In this document: in pieces, positions 24,653 to 32,235 of the stretch
Numbering within the stretch: the first letter of the stretch is position 1
How the letters are laid out: each line of letters opens with the position of its first letter
Assembly: GCA_964617355.1 (NCBI GenBank)
Contig: CAZTXP010000129.1
Span: 1-64,000, forward strand
Length of the DNA: 64,000 bases
DNA from: CAZTDU01 sp964617355
GTDB lineage: Bacteria > Pseudomonadota > Gammaproteobacteria > Burkholderiales > SG8-39
Direction of reading: 5' to 3'
Notes under the pieces: generated by a model
Told to the model about the DNA's origin: nothing
The model's input: the letters and a program-made list of their open reading frames with translations, nothing else
The model's database searches: none
Program-made: the position numbers and the translations under genes

Positions 24653-25350
24653 TGCCCTTCAAGGAATACGTCATCGACCGGTTCGAGAACACCACCGACG
24701 CGCCCGCGTTCATCTGCGACGGGCTCACCAAGCTCAATCCCGGCGCGCGCATCATCAAGTCGCGCCTGCTCGGCCCCGTCTACCTCAACCGCAACACGCA
24801 GGTCGGCCCCGACGTCGTCGTAGGCAAGTACTTCGGCATGAACGAGAGCTGCTTCGTCGCGCGCGCCACGGTGGGCGCGTACTGCGCGATCGGCGCGCGC
24901 ACCTCGTTCAACCCGTTCAACCACCCGACCGACTGGCTGAGCATCAACGAGTTCCAGTACCACCCGAACTCGTTCGACTGGGTGCCCGAGTACAACGACT
25001 TCAAGCGGCTCGAGCGCACGCCCGACATGTTCCAGCACGTCACGATCGGCAACGACGTCTGGACCGGCCACAACGTCAACGTGATGTCCGGCGTCAACGT
25101 CGGCGACGGCGCGGTGATCGCCGCGGGCGCGATCGTCACCAAGGACGTGCCGCCCTACGCCATCGTCGCGGGCGTGCCCGCTACCGTGAAGCGCATGCGC
25201 TTCCCCGAGAAGACCATCGAGCGGCTGCTGCGCCTCAAGTGGTGGGACCTCGACCTGCCCGAGCTGAGCGGGTTGCCCTTCCGCGACATCGACCGCTGCA
25301 TCGACATGATCGAGGACATCAAGGCGCGCAAGCCCGCGAAGGGCGGCTGA
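24652..25350 (+). CDS. Left-handed beta-helix acetyltransferase (CatB/LbH family)
   Basis: The 232-residue protein has imperfect hexapeptide repeats (VGPDVVVGKYFGM, ATVGAYCAIGAR, VTIGNDVWTGHN, VNVGDGAVIAAGAIV) and the xenobiotic acetyltransferase ending VPPYAIVAGVPATVKRMRF. Such trimeric enzymes transfer acetyl groups from acetyl-CoA, and in surface polysaccharide loci they O- or N-acetylate sugars. Resistance annotation by name alone would mislead. It is coupled to wzt by a TGATG overlap. Confidence 0.88.
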   Translation: MPFKEYVIDRFENTTDAPAFICDGLTKLNPGARIIKSRLLGPVYLNRNTQVGPDVVVGKYFGMNESCFVARATVGAYCAIGARTSFNPFNHPTDWLSINEFQYHPNSFDWVPEYNDFKRLERTPDMFQHVTIGNDVWTGHNVNVMSGVNVGDGAVIAAGAIVTKDVPPYAIVAGVPATVKRMRFPEKTIERLLRLKWWDLDLPELSGLPFRDIDRCIDMIEDIKARKPAKGG

Positions 25351-25352
25351 AG

Positions 25353-26111
25353 GTGGCCGACGGCCGCGAGCGCGAAGCGCTGCTGCCGATCCTGCGCCGC
25401 GCCGGCGTGGCCGGCGACGGCATCCTCGTGGTCCACAGCGCGATCGGCGGGCTGAGCCGTCAGGGATTCCGTGCCGAGGCGATGGTCGACGCGATGCTCG
25501 ATCACCTGCGCGGCGGCACGCTCCTCATGCCGACCATGACCTGGCGCATCGTCACGCCGCAGAACCCGGTGTTCGACGAGGCGGCGACGCCGTCGCACAC
25601 GGGCGTCCTCACCGAGGTCTTCCGCACGAAGTACGCGACGCACCGCAGCCTGCACCCCACCCACTCGGCCGCTGGCCTTGGGCCGCTCGCGCGCACGCTG
25701 CTCTCGACCCATCACCTCGGCGACACGCCCGTGCCCGCCGGCAGCCCGTACGCGATCATGCGCGACTACCCGGCGCACATCCTCTTCATCGGCATCGGGC
25801 TCGAGATGTGCACCGCGATCCACCATCCGGAGGAGGCGGTCGCGCCGGAGATCTACGTGCAGCCGCGCGATCAGGCGGTGCCGTACGAATTGCGCCCGAG
25901 GCACGGCGAGCCGGTGACGTTCATGCTTCGCAGGCACCTGCACCCGCGCGACCGGCAGTTCCCGAAGTACGGGCCGATCCTAGCCGCGAAGGGACAGCTG
26001 CTCGAGGGCGAGATCGGCAGGGTGCCGTGGAAGATTGTCAGGGCAGCAGATCTTCTGGGCGAGGTGTTCGCGCGGCTGGTGGAGCGGCCGACGTTCAACC
26101 TGGAACCCTGA
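25353..26111 (+). CDS. AAC(3)-family N-acetyltransferase
   Basis: The 252-residue protein has the Antibiotic_NAT fold features: ILVVHSAIGGLS, GGTLLMPTMTW, and SLHPTHSAAGLGPLA with conserved His residues. The family was named for aminoglycoside 3-N-acetyltransferases, but members inside polysaccharide clusters probably acetylate amino sugars. With two DegT enzymes and another acetyltransferase nearby, a cell-surface amino sugar is the likelier acceptor than a drug. The GTG at 25353 follows the previous stop by two bases. Confidence 0.82.
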   Translation: MADGREREALLPILRRAGVAGDGILVVHSAIGGLSRQGFRAEAMVDAMLDHLRGGTLLMPTMTWRIVTPQNPVFDEAATPSHTGVLTEVFRTKYATHRSLHPTHSAAGLGPLARTLLSTHHLGDTPVPAGSPYAIMRDYPAHILFIGIGLEMCTAIHHPEEAVAPEIYVQPRDQAVPYELRPRHGEPVTFMLRRHLHPRDRQFPKYGPILAAKGQLLEGEIGRVPWKIVRAADLLGEVFARLVERPTFNLEP

Positions 26112-26185
26112 TCTAGTCGAACGCACGTGCGTAGGCCGGCCCGAGGTGCCGGAACGCCGAACCACCATCCCCGGGGAGCCCAAGC

Positions 26186-27229
26186 ATGGACCTTCACATC
26201 AATCCCGAGCCTTCGTTTACCCGTTGGCTGGTCGCGCGCGGTCACCTGCGCAAGCCGTTCGTGGTCGTGGACGTCGGGGTCCAGGGCGGGGAGAGCGGAC
26301 GGTGGTCCGTCCTGGGGGACCATCTCGTGATCCACGGCTTCGATGCGATCGCCGCAGAAGTCGAGAAGCTCGCGGCCTCGAATCGCGGGCGCACGAACCT
26401 GCATTACCACTGGCTCGCGATCGGCAATGAGGACGGCGAGCGCACGTTCTACGTCAATGACGCGAATCCGACCTCCAGTTCCTTCCACCGTCCGGGCGCA
26501 GGCCGCTTCGAATCCGGCTGGCGCGAGGGCGAGCGCGAACAGCGCGTCCCGATCCGCCGCCTCGACACGCTCCTTCGCGAGGGCACCATCCCCCGCGCCG
26601 ATTTCCTGAAGATCGACGTCGAGGGTTTCGAGAAGGACGTGCTGGAAGGCGCCCGCGAACTCCTGGCGGCCGGCATGCTGGGCGTGGAGTGCGAGACCAG
26701 CATGAACGTCAGCGAGACCTACCCGCGCGGGCACTTCGCGGCGATGAACGAGATCCTGGTCCAGCATCACCTGCTTCCCTTCGACCTCGCGTTCGACCGC
26801 GTTCCGCGCGCGACCTTTCGCAATGCGCTCGCCGAGGCGGGCAAGGCCCTGCGCGACGATTTCTCGATCGGCCGCGTCGCCACGATCAACGCCCTCTTCG
26901 CGCGAGACCTGGTCGAGGAGGCGGACCGCCCGCTGCACCACCTCCCGGCCCCTGCACCCCACGACGAAGACGACATCCTCAAGCTGATGATCCTGTTCGA
27001 ACTCCACGGACTGAACGACGTGGCATTGGATACTGCTGTCAGGTTCAGCGACCGCCTCGCCGGAAGGATCGACGTGGCGCACGCGGTACAACTGCTTGCC
27101 GATCCCGCCTGCGGCACACGGATCGACGCCTTGGCCGAGCTGCGCCGGCGCGTCGAGGCGATGGAGGCATCCACGAGCTGGCGCGTCACCGCACCGCTGA
27201 GAGCGGTATCGCGCGTGCTTAAGAGATAG
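26186..27229 (+). CDS. FkbM-family methyltransferase
   Basis: The 347-residue protein has VVDVGVQGGESGRW as SAM motif I and FLKIDVEGFEKDVLEGA, the FkbM signature, around residues 140-160. FkbM enzymes O-methylate sugars or polyketides, and in polysaccharide clusters they methylate glycan hydroxyls. The C-terminal part (about residues 260-347) ends in a basic amphipathic segment (TSWRVTAPLRAVSRVLKR), often seen at the end of membrane-associated glycan enzymes. It is the last strongly G+C-rich gene before the composition drops. Confidence 0.87.
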   Translation: MDLHINPEPSFTRWLVARGHLRKPFVVVDVGVQGGESGRWSVLGDHLVIHGFDAIAAEVEKLAASNRGRTNLHYHWLAIGNEDGERTFYVNDANPTSSSFHRPGAGRFESGWREGEREQRVPIRRLDTLLREGTIPRADFLKIDVEGFEKDVLEGARELLAAGMLGVECETSMNVSETYPRGHFAAMNEILVQHHLLPFDLAFDRVPRATFRNALAEAGKALRDDFSIGRVATINALFARDLVEEADRPLHHLPAPAPHDEDDILKLMILFELHGLNDVALDTAVRFSDRLAGRIDVAHAVQLLADPACGTRIDALAELRRRVEAMEASTSWRVTAPLRAVSRVLKR

Positions 27230-27340
27230 TCTTGATCCAGTACAACTTGTTCGATTGCCTGTGGCGAGCGTCAGATAGATCGAAGCCAGCCGCTAGCGCC
27301 GAGCTATGACACGAAGATTCCGAGCGGGAACACCAACCCT

Positions 27341-28246
27341 GTGATCACGAAATTCGCTTATGTTCAGCAGAACTCTTGTGTTTGCGGAGCCGATCTTGGT
27401 GTGGCTGGGCGTGCAATACGGAAGACTTTTCCGCGGGGAGATGTGCTGTTCCGCCAGTGCCGTGAATGCGGAACATACATGCAGGCCCCCAGATTGTCTC
27501 CCGATAGTCTCTCGGCCTGGTATGACTCCCCCGAATATTCCGGTGGTGCGGGCTCAAAGGGAGTTGGATATATCGACTATGCCGGATCCGAACCGCAACG
27601 ATTGATAGAAGCGCGGTTTCGCTATCGTCGCGATCTGGCGCCGCGCCTCATTGGACCTTCGAGAGTGCTTGAGGTGGGTTCTGCAACCGGAACACTTCCT
27701 GCCGTACTGCGGGAGTCTGGCCACACTGCAATCGCCTGCGACCTTTCCGATCGTTTTGCGCAGATGGCTCGTACCTGGTACGGCGTCGAAACGTACATCG
27801 GCGATTGGCTTGGAATGCAGTGCGAAGAAGGCTCATTCGATGCCATCGTGATGCTCGGAACGATCTGCAACCTGGCCGATCTGCCGCGCTCCCTAGCCAA
27901 GGTACGAAAGATCCTGAAACCCGGCGGATTCTTCTTCTTCAATTTTCCGGACGCGAACTCGCTTGTCGCGAGACTGTATGGGAAGCGGATGTGGATGTTC
28001 ACTCCAAGCATTATGCAGTTCCCGACCCGAAGGGGGATTGCAGCTTGCCTATCGAATGCCGGACTTGAAGTGGAGAACATGTCACTGGACTATCAGTCGC
28101 CGACAATGTCCAAGGTTCTGGGACATGCGCGACTTGGTGCGCTCTTTCCAATAGCAGAGCTGCTGAAGGTTGCCAATAAGGCGTTGCCGTTTTCAGTTCC
28201 ATTGCCGGGGATCGTTGCCGTGTGGGCCAAAGCCCCTGTTCGGTAG
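27341..28246 (+). CDS. Zinc-ribbon class I SAM methyltransferase
   Basis: The 301-residue protein has an N-terminal zinc-ribbon pattern (CVCG, then CRECG) and SAM motif I VLEVGSATGTLP, followed by AIACDLSDR and the post-motif KPGGFFFFNFPD. Proteins of this layout are common in O-antigen loci and are thought to methylate sugars or lipid-linked glycans. GTG 27341 is used. The codons are markedly less G+C-rich than those of the upstream genes, which marks the left edge of the acquired segment. The 111-base gap before it shows no clear promoter. Confidence 0.83.
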   Translation: MITKFAYVQQNSCVCGADLGVAGRAIRKTFPRGDVLFRQCRECGTYMQAPRLSPDSLSAWYDSPEYSGGAGSKGVGYIDYAGSEPQRLIEARFRYRRDLAPRLIGPSRVLEVGSATGTLPAVLRESGHTAIACDLSDRFAQMARTWYGVETYIGDWLGMQCEEGSFDAIVMLGTICNLADLPRSLAKVRKILKPGGFFFFNFPDANSLVARLYGKRMWMFTPSIMQFPTRRGIAACLSNAGLEVENMSLDYQSPTMSKVLGHARLGALFPIAELLKVANKALPFSVPLPGIVAVWAKAPVR

Positions 28247-28250
28247 GGGC
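28232..28250 (+). terminator. Small stem-loop at the end of the zinc-ribbon methyltransferase gene
   Basis: GCCCCT and AGGGGC form a perfect six-base-pair stem with a seven-base loop across the stop codon at 28244-28246. No T run follows, so it is not a standard intrinsic terminator. It could be a weak terminator or a stabilising 3' structure before the 135-base gap, which otherwise shows nothing clear except a ribosome binding site for the next gene. Confidence 0.25.
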
Positions 28251-28381
28251 GGGCGGAATCCGGTTTACCAGCAGACATCGGCCTCGTGTTTGGTGGAGTA
28301 CAGCCGCTACCGGCGCGGGGATCAATGTGGCGATTGCGCTAGACTCCCGCTTGCATGCTCTGAATTCACGGAAGGAAGTTG

Positions 28382-29530
28382 ATGGGGAATAGAACCCAAT
28401 ATCTGGCATTCGGGCGCCCGAATTTTGCAGAGGCGGAGATTGCTGCGGTCACGCGTGTCATGCGGTCAGGCTGGGTTGGGATGGGTCCCGAGACCATAGA
28501 GTTCGAGCGTGAGTTGGCAGCTTTCACCGGTGCGAATCAGGTCGTCACGGTGAGTTCTTGCACCGCGGCGTTGTTCTTGTCGCTTGCTGCACTCGGCATC
28601 GGGCCGGGCGACGAGGTTGTATGCCCGAGCTTCACCTGGTGCAGTACCGCGAACGCCGCACTCTACCTAGGGGCGAAGCCGGTCTTCTGCGACATCGACG
28701 CCGGCACGCTAAGCGTAACCCCGGAGACGGTTCTTCGGCATGTAACCTCTCGTACTCGTGCGGTCGTTGTGGTGCATTTCGGTGGCCTCGCGGTCGACGT
28801 AGGTGAGTTGAGAAAGGTCCTGCCGGAATCCGTTTCAATCGTGGAAGACGCCGCGCATGCGCTTGGCGCATGCTATCCGGACGGCAGGCCCGTCGGCTCT
28901 TCTGGAAACCTATGCTGTTTCAGCTTTTACGCAAACAAGAACCTATCGACGGGAGAGGGCGGGGCCGTTGCGCTATCCGATCCCGTGCTTTCATCGAAGA
29001 TCCAGTCACTGCGGCAGCACGGATTGCCTCTCGATGCGTGGAAGCGATTTACCCACCCGCAGTCGATGCTGCTGTCTAACCAGTTGACGCATCTTGGTTA
29101 CAAGATGAATTACACAGACCTTCAGGCTTGCATCGGACGCGAGCAACTGAAGAGACAAGGAGAATTTGCAATCGTGCGTCGCGCCGTCGCCGAGAGGTAT
29201 TGCTCGGAGCTGGGTGACTTGGAACCCCGTCTGCGCTTCCAAACCGGCTGTCTGACCGCCGCCCACGCCTTACACCTTTTTGTGATCCAGTTGCCGCTGG
29301 AATCCATGATTTTGACCCGCGAAGAGGTGATTCTCGGTCTGCGCGCGCGAAACATCGGGGCGACGTTGCACTACCATCCCCTGCATTCGATGCCGCTCTA
29401 TGGGAGCGCGAACCGGTTACCGGTGACCGAGCAGGTGGCCAAGCGATGCGTGACGTTGCCGATCAGCGCCAGCATGTCTGATGGTGATACCGCAGACGTA
29501 GTGGAAGCGTTCAGGGACATCTATCGATGA
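28382..29530 (+). CDS. DegT/DnrJ/EryC1/StrS-family sugar aminotransferase
   Basis: The 382-residue protein keeps the complete aminotransferase site: SSCTAALFLSLAAL, EDAAHALGA with Asp156, and FYANKNLSTGEGG with the Schiff-base Lys186. It should transfer an amino group from glutamate to a keto sugar nucleotide. AAGGAAG at 28372-28378 is a strong ribosome binding site and fixes ATG 28382 rather than the TTG just before it. The stop overlaps the following radical SAM gene (ATGA), suggesting consecutive steps. Confidence 0.9.
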   Translation: MGNRTQYLAFGRPNFAEAEIAAVTRVMRSGWVGMGPETIEFERELAAFTGANQVVTVSSCTAALFLSLAALGIGPGDEVVCPSFTWCSTANAALYLGAKPVFCDIDAGTLSVTPETVLRHVTSRTRAVVVVHFGGLAVDVGELRKVLPESVSIVEDAAHALGACYPDGRPVGSSGNLCCFSFYANKNLSTGEGGAVALSDPVLSSKIQSLRQHGLPLDAWKRFTHPQSMLLSNQLTHLGYKMNYTDLQACIGREQLKRQGEFAIVRRAVAERYCSELGDLEPRLRFQTGCLTAAHALHLFVIQLPLESMILTREEVILGLRARNIGATLHYHPLHSMPLYGSANRLPVTEQVAKRCVTLPISASMSDGDTADVVEAFRDIYR

Positions 29531-30495
29531 GCGCGTATGGATTTCGCGAACGGCTGAGCGCAGCGTTTCCCTCGCAGATTGTTATCGACGCGACGGAAGT
29601 CTGCAATTTGGCGTGCGTTCATTGCCCGCACCCCGAGTTCAAGAAGTCAGAACACTATCGTGCCCGCTATCTCGATATTGATCTGAACCGAAAGATGGTG
29701 GACGAGGTCGCGGCCGACGGCAAAGGAATCGCCCAGTACATACGCTATACGAGCAATGGAGAACCTCTGGTCCATCCTAGGATCTACGACATGCTGGATG
29801 ATGCAGTGACCAGATCCGGCGTGTTCGTGACGCTTACGACCAACGGGACCTTGCTTAATGAGCGGCGCGTGGCGAAATTGTTTTCTTCCGGCCTGCATAT
29901 GGTGGATGTCAGTATTGACGCGCATCTTCCCGATACCTACTCGCGAATTCGAGTGAACGGGGACCTGGAGGTTACTCGGAGCAACGTGCTTCGCCTAATC
30001 CGCATGCGCGCGGAGCTGAATTCGCGGACGAAGATCGTCGTAAGCTTCGTGGAGCAGCCGGCAAACATGGCGGAGGCGGGTCCGTTCGAGCAATTCTGGA
30101 AAGCTCAGGGGGCCGACGCAGTGGTGATTCGACGCTTGCACTCCGCGGCAGGAGGCGTAGTGCGCGTTGCGGACATGCTACGGGGTCAACAGAGGAGCCA
30201 ATCGCGGTACCCCTGCCTCTACCCGTGGGAGCGGATTCTTCTGAATCCTGCCGGGCAGCTTGCCTTCTGCCCTCAGGACTGGCTTCACGGCTCCGCAATC
30301 GCTGATTTCCGGCAGGCGACCATCAAGGAAACCTGGGTCGGCCCCATCTACGGGATGCTCAGGGAAGCACATCTCAGCAACGATTTCGGGCGCCACCCTT
30401 TCTGCGGCGGATGTCCGGACTGGGCGCAAACGCGGTGGCCCGGTGAAGGTAGGAGCTACGCGGATCTCGTCGCGGAGTTTGCGTCATCGGGATGA
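29527..30495 (+). CDS. Radical SAM/SPASM-type protein
   Basis: The 322-residue protein has CNLACVHC (Cys26, Cys30, Cys33), a SNGEPLVHP segment near the GGEP position, and C-terminal cysteines (YPCLYPW, AFCPQDW, FCGGCPDW) in a SPASM-like layout. It is distinct from the radical SAM protein encoded at 21973. It sits between an aminotransferase and a WbqC-family gene with four-base overlaps on both sides, so it probably modifies the aminated sugar or its substituent. The substrate is unknown. Confidence 0.85.
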   Translation: MSAYGFRERLSAAFPSQIVIDATEVCNLACVHCPHPEFKKSEHYRARYLDIDLNRKMVDEVAADGKGIAQYIRYTSNGEPLVHPRIYDMLDDAVTRSGVFVTLTTNGTLLNERRVAKLFSSGLHMVDVSIDAHLPDTYSRIRVNGDLEVTRSNVLRLIRMRAELNSRTKIVVSFVEQPANMAEAGPFEQFWKAQGADAVVIRRLHSAAGGVVRVADMLRGQQRSQSRYPCLYPWERILLNPAGQLAFCPQDWLHGSAIADFRQATIKETWVGPIYGMLREAHLSNDFGRHPFCGGCPDWAQTRWPGEGRSYADLVAEFASSG

Positions 30496-31205
30496 CTCGC
30501 GTTGCGATTCTTCAATCGAACTACATTCCGTGGAAGGGGTACTTCGATCTCATTCACGATGTGGATCTGTTCATCTTCTACGACGATGTCCAATACACCG
30601 TGCGCGACTGGCGGAACCGAAATCGCGTCGCGGTCAACGGAAGGGCATGCTGGCTATCCATTCCTGTCGGGGCCGACCGAAATCGCCTCATATGCGATGT
30701 GCAGATAGCTGATTCGTCATGGCAGGCCCTGCATTACAAGACATTGCTGCAATCGTACGCGCGGGCTCCCAACTTCGCGCACTATGACCCGTTTCTTCGC
30801 GACTTCTATCTTGGTACGGTCTGGAAAAGCCTGTCAGACGCGAACCAATACCTCATTCGACATATCGCGCACGAATGGTTGGGCATTTCGACCAGGTTCG
30901 GCCAAGCATCCGACTATCCCACCAGCGAAAGGAAGCAGGAGCGAATACTCCATCTGCTCCGAGCGGTAGGTGCGACGCATTACGTGTCCGGACCTGCCGC
31001 GCGCGCCTACCTTGACGAGGGGCGGTTTGCAGCCGAAGGGATATCCCTTGAGTGGAAGGACTACTCCGGGTATCCGGAGTATCCACAGGCGATGTCGCCC
31101 TTCGAGCATTCCGTAAGCGTCTTGGACCTGCTCTTCAATGTCGGACCCGTTGCCCCGTGGTACATATGGGGTTGGAGGACTTTACCGGCGCCGAGGGCCG
31201 CCTGA
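30492..31205 (+). CDS. WbqC-family protein
   Basis: The 237-residue protein begins with the WbqC-family signature AILQSNYIPWKGYFDLI, followed by FYDDVQYTVRDWRNRN and the later VSGPAARAYL segment. The family occurs in O-antigen and glycan loci beside aminotransferases and is often proposed to act in making or attaching an acyl-amide group on an amino sugar; its chemistry is not settled. The ATGA overlap with the radical SAM gene and close spacing to the GT2 gene place it in the same pathway. Confidence 0.87.
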   Translation: MTRVAILQSNYIPWKGYFDLIHDVDLFIFYDDVQYTVRDWRNRNRVAVNGRACWLSIPVGADRNRLICDVQIADSSWQALHYKTLLQSYARAPNFAHYDPFLRDFYLGTVWKSLSDANQYLIRHIAHEWLGISTRFGQASDYPTSERKQERILHLLRAVGATHYVSGPAARAYLDEGRFAAEGISLEWKDYSGYPEYPQAMSPFEHSVSVLDLLFNVGPVAPWYIWGWRTLPAPRAA

Positions 31206-31210
31206 TAAGG

Positions 31211-32164
31211 ATGCGCAAGCGACTTTCAATCGTCGTTCCCGTCTACCAGAACGAACCAAACCTGCCCGATTCGGTGCCGGCGTTGCTGGCATTGCGGGAA
31301 AAGCTTCCCGACTTCGAATTTGAACTTGTATTCGTCGACGATGGTTCCACCGATCGTTCGTTCTTGCTGTTGCAGGAGTTTGCACAGCGCAATTCCTCGT
31401 GCATCAAGGTCGTGCGTCTGTCGAGGAACTTTGGCCAGACTCCTGCCATCCAGGCGGGTCTTCGGATTGCTACCGGCGATTGCGTGGGTGTGATTTCCGC
31501 TGATCTGCAGGAGCCGCATGAGCTGTTCATAGACATGGTGGACCGATGGGAGCGGGGAGCGAAGTTCGTCATTGGCGAGCGTGAGGCACGCGACGAAGGG
31601 TGGCTGCATCAGGCGGTCTCCGGGCTGTATTGGCGCCTGATCCGGAAGTTTGCGATCAAGGACTTTCCGAAGCTCGGATACGATTTCTTTCTCATCGATC
31701 GCCAGCTCGTCGATGACGTGAACCGGATCAACGAGAAGAACACTTCAGTGTTTGTGCTCCTGTTCTGGCTCGGGTACCGCCCGACACGCCTGCCGATCAC
31801 CCGACGCCTGCGCACCAAGGGAAGATCCCAGTGGAAATTCGGGCGCAAGTTCATGCTTACGCTCGATACGCTAATGGCGTTCTCCTACCTTCCGGCGCGT
31901 CTAATCTCGAGTCTTGGCGTGACGACCGGGCTCGCGTGCCTCGCGTATCTGCTCTACGTGCTTGTCGTATGGGCGCTGCACCATTCCGCCCCACCGGGCT
32001 GGATGACCGTAGTCGGGCTAATCACGCTCCTAGGATCCCTGATATTGATCTCGCTCGGAATTATCGGGGAGTACCTGCTCCGAATACTCGATGAAGCGAG
32101 AAAGCGACCGCCCTACGTGGTCGACTCCCTCACCCCCGAAATTCCGGACAAGCGAGAGGACTAA
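31211..32164 (+). CDS. Polyprenyl-phosphate glycosyltransferase, GT2 family (DPM1/GtrB type)
   Basis: The 317-residue protein has a GT-A domain with VVPVYQNEPNL, DDGS at 43-46, SADLQEP and a FLIDR segment, followed by two hydrophobic helices near 235-300. This is the layout of dolichol-phosphate mannose synthase, ArnC and GtrB, which load a sugar onto undecaprenyl phosphate at the inner membrane. ATG 31211 is used, although a CTG at 31202 would overlap the upstream stop. It would supply a lipid-linked sugar for the flippase-like and GT-C-like proteins encoded on the other strand (inference). Confidence 0.9.
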   Translation: MRKRLSIVVPVYQNEPNLPDSVPALLALREKLPDFEFELVFVDDGSTDRSFLLLQEFAQRNSSCIKVVRLSRNFGQTPAIQAGLRIATGDCVGVISADLQEPHELFIDMVDRWERGAKFVIGEREARDEGWLHQAVSGLYWRLIRKFAIKDFPKLGYDFFLIDRQLVDDVNRINEKNTSVFVLLFWLGYRPTRLPITRRLRTKGRSQWKFGRKFMLTLDTLMAFSYLPARLISSLGVTTGLACLAYLLYVLVVWALHHSAPPGWMTVVGLITLLGSLILISLGIIGEYLLRILDEARKRPPYVVDSLTPEIPDKRED

Positions 32165-32216
32165 CGCAGGTCGCGCGCGTTGCCGTGACGTCGGAGCCGC
32201 AACTTGCCTTCCTGAG

Positions 32217-32235
32217 GGCTTGCACTAGGCAAGCC
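32217..32235. terminator. Stem-loop between convergent genes
   Basis: GGCTTGC and GCAAGCC form a perfect seven-base-pair stem with the five-base loop ACTAG. It lies between the GT2 gene (ending 32164) and the fusion gene read from the other strand (ending 32225), and covers that gene's stop codon. The position suits a bidirectional terminator, but there is no T run on either side. Confidence 0.4.

Noticed and set aside
24652..25350. Chloramphenicol/streptogramin acetyltransferase (CatB/Vat)
   Set aside because: The hexapeptide fold is shared, but context and length suit a glycan acetyltransferase; no resistance claim is made.
25353..26111. Aminoglycoside resistance gene
   Set aside because: The AAC(3) family match is real, but the gene sits in a polysaccharide operon beside another sugar acetyltransferase, so drug resistance is not supported.
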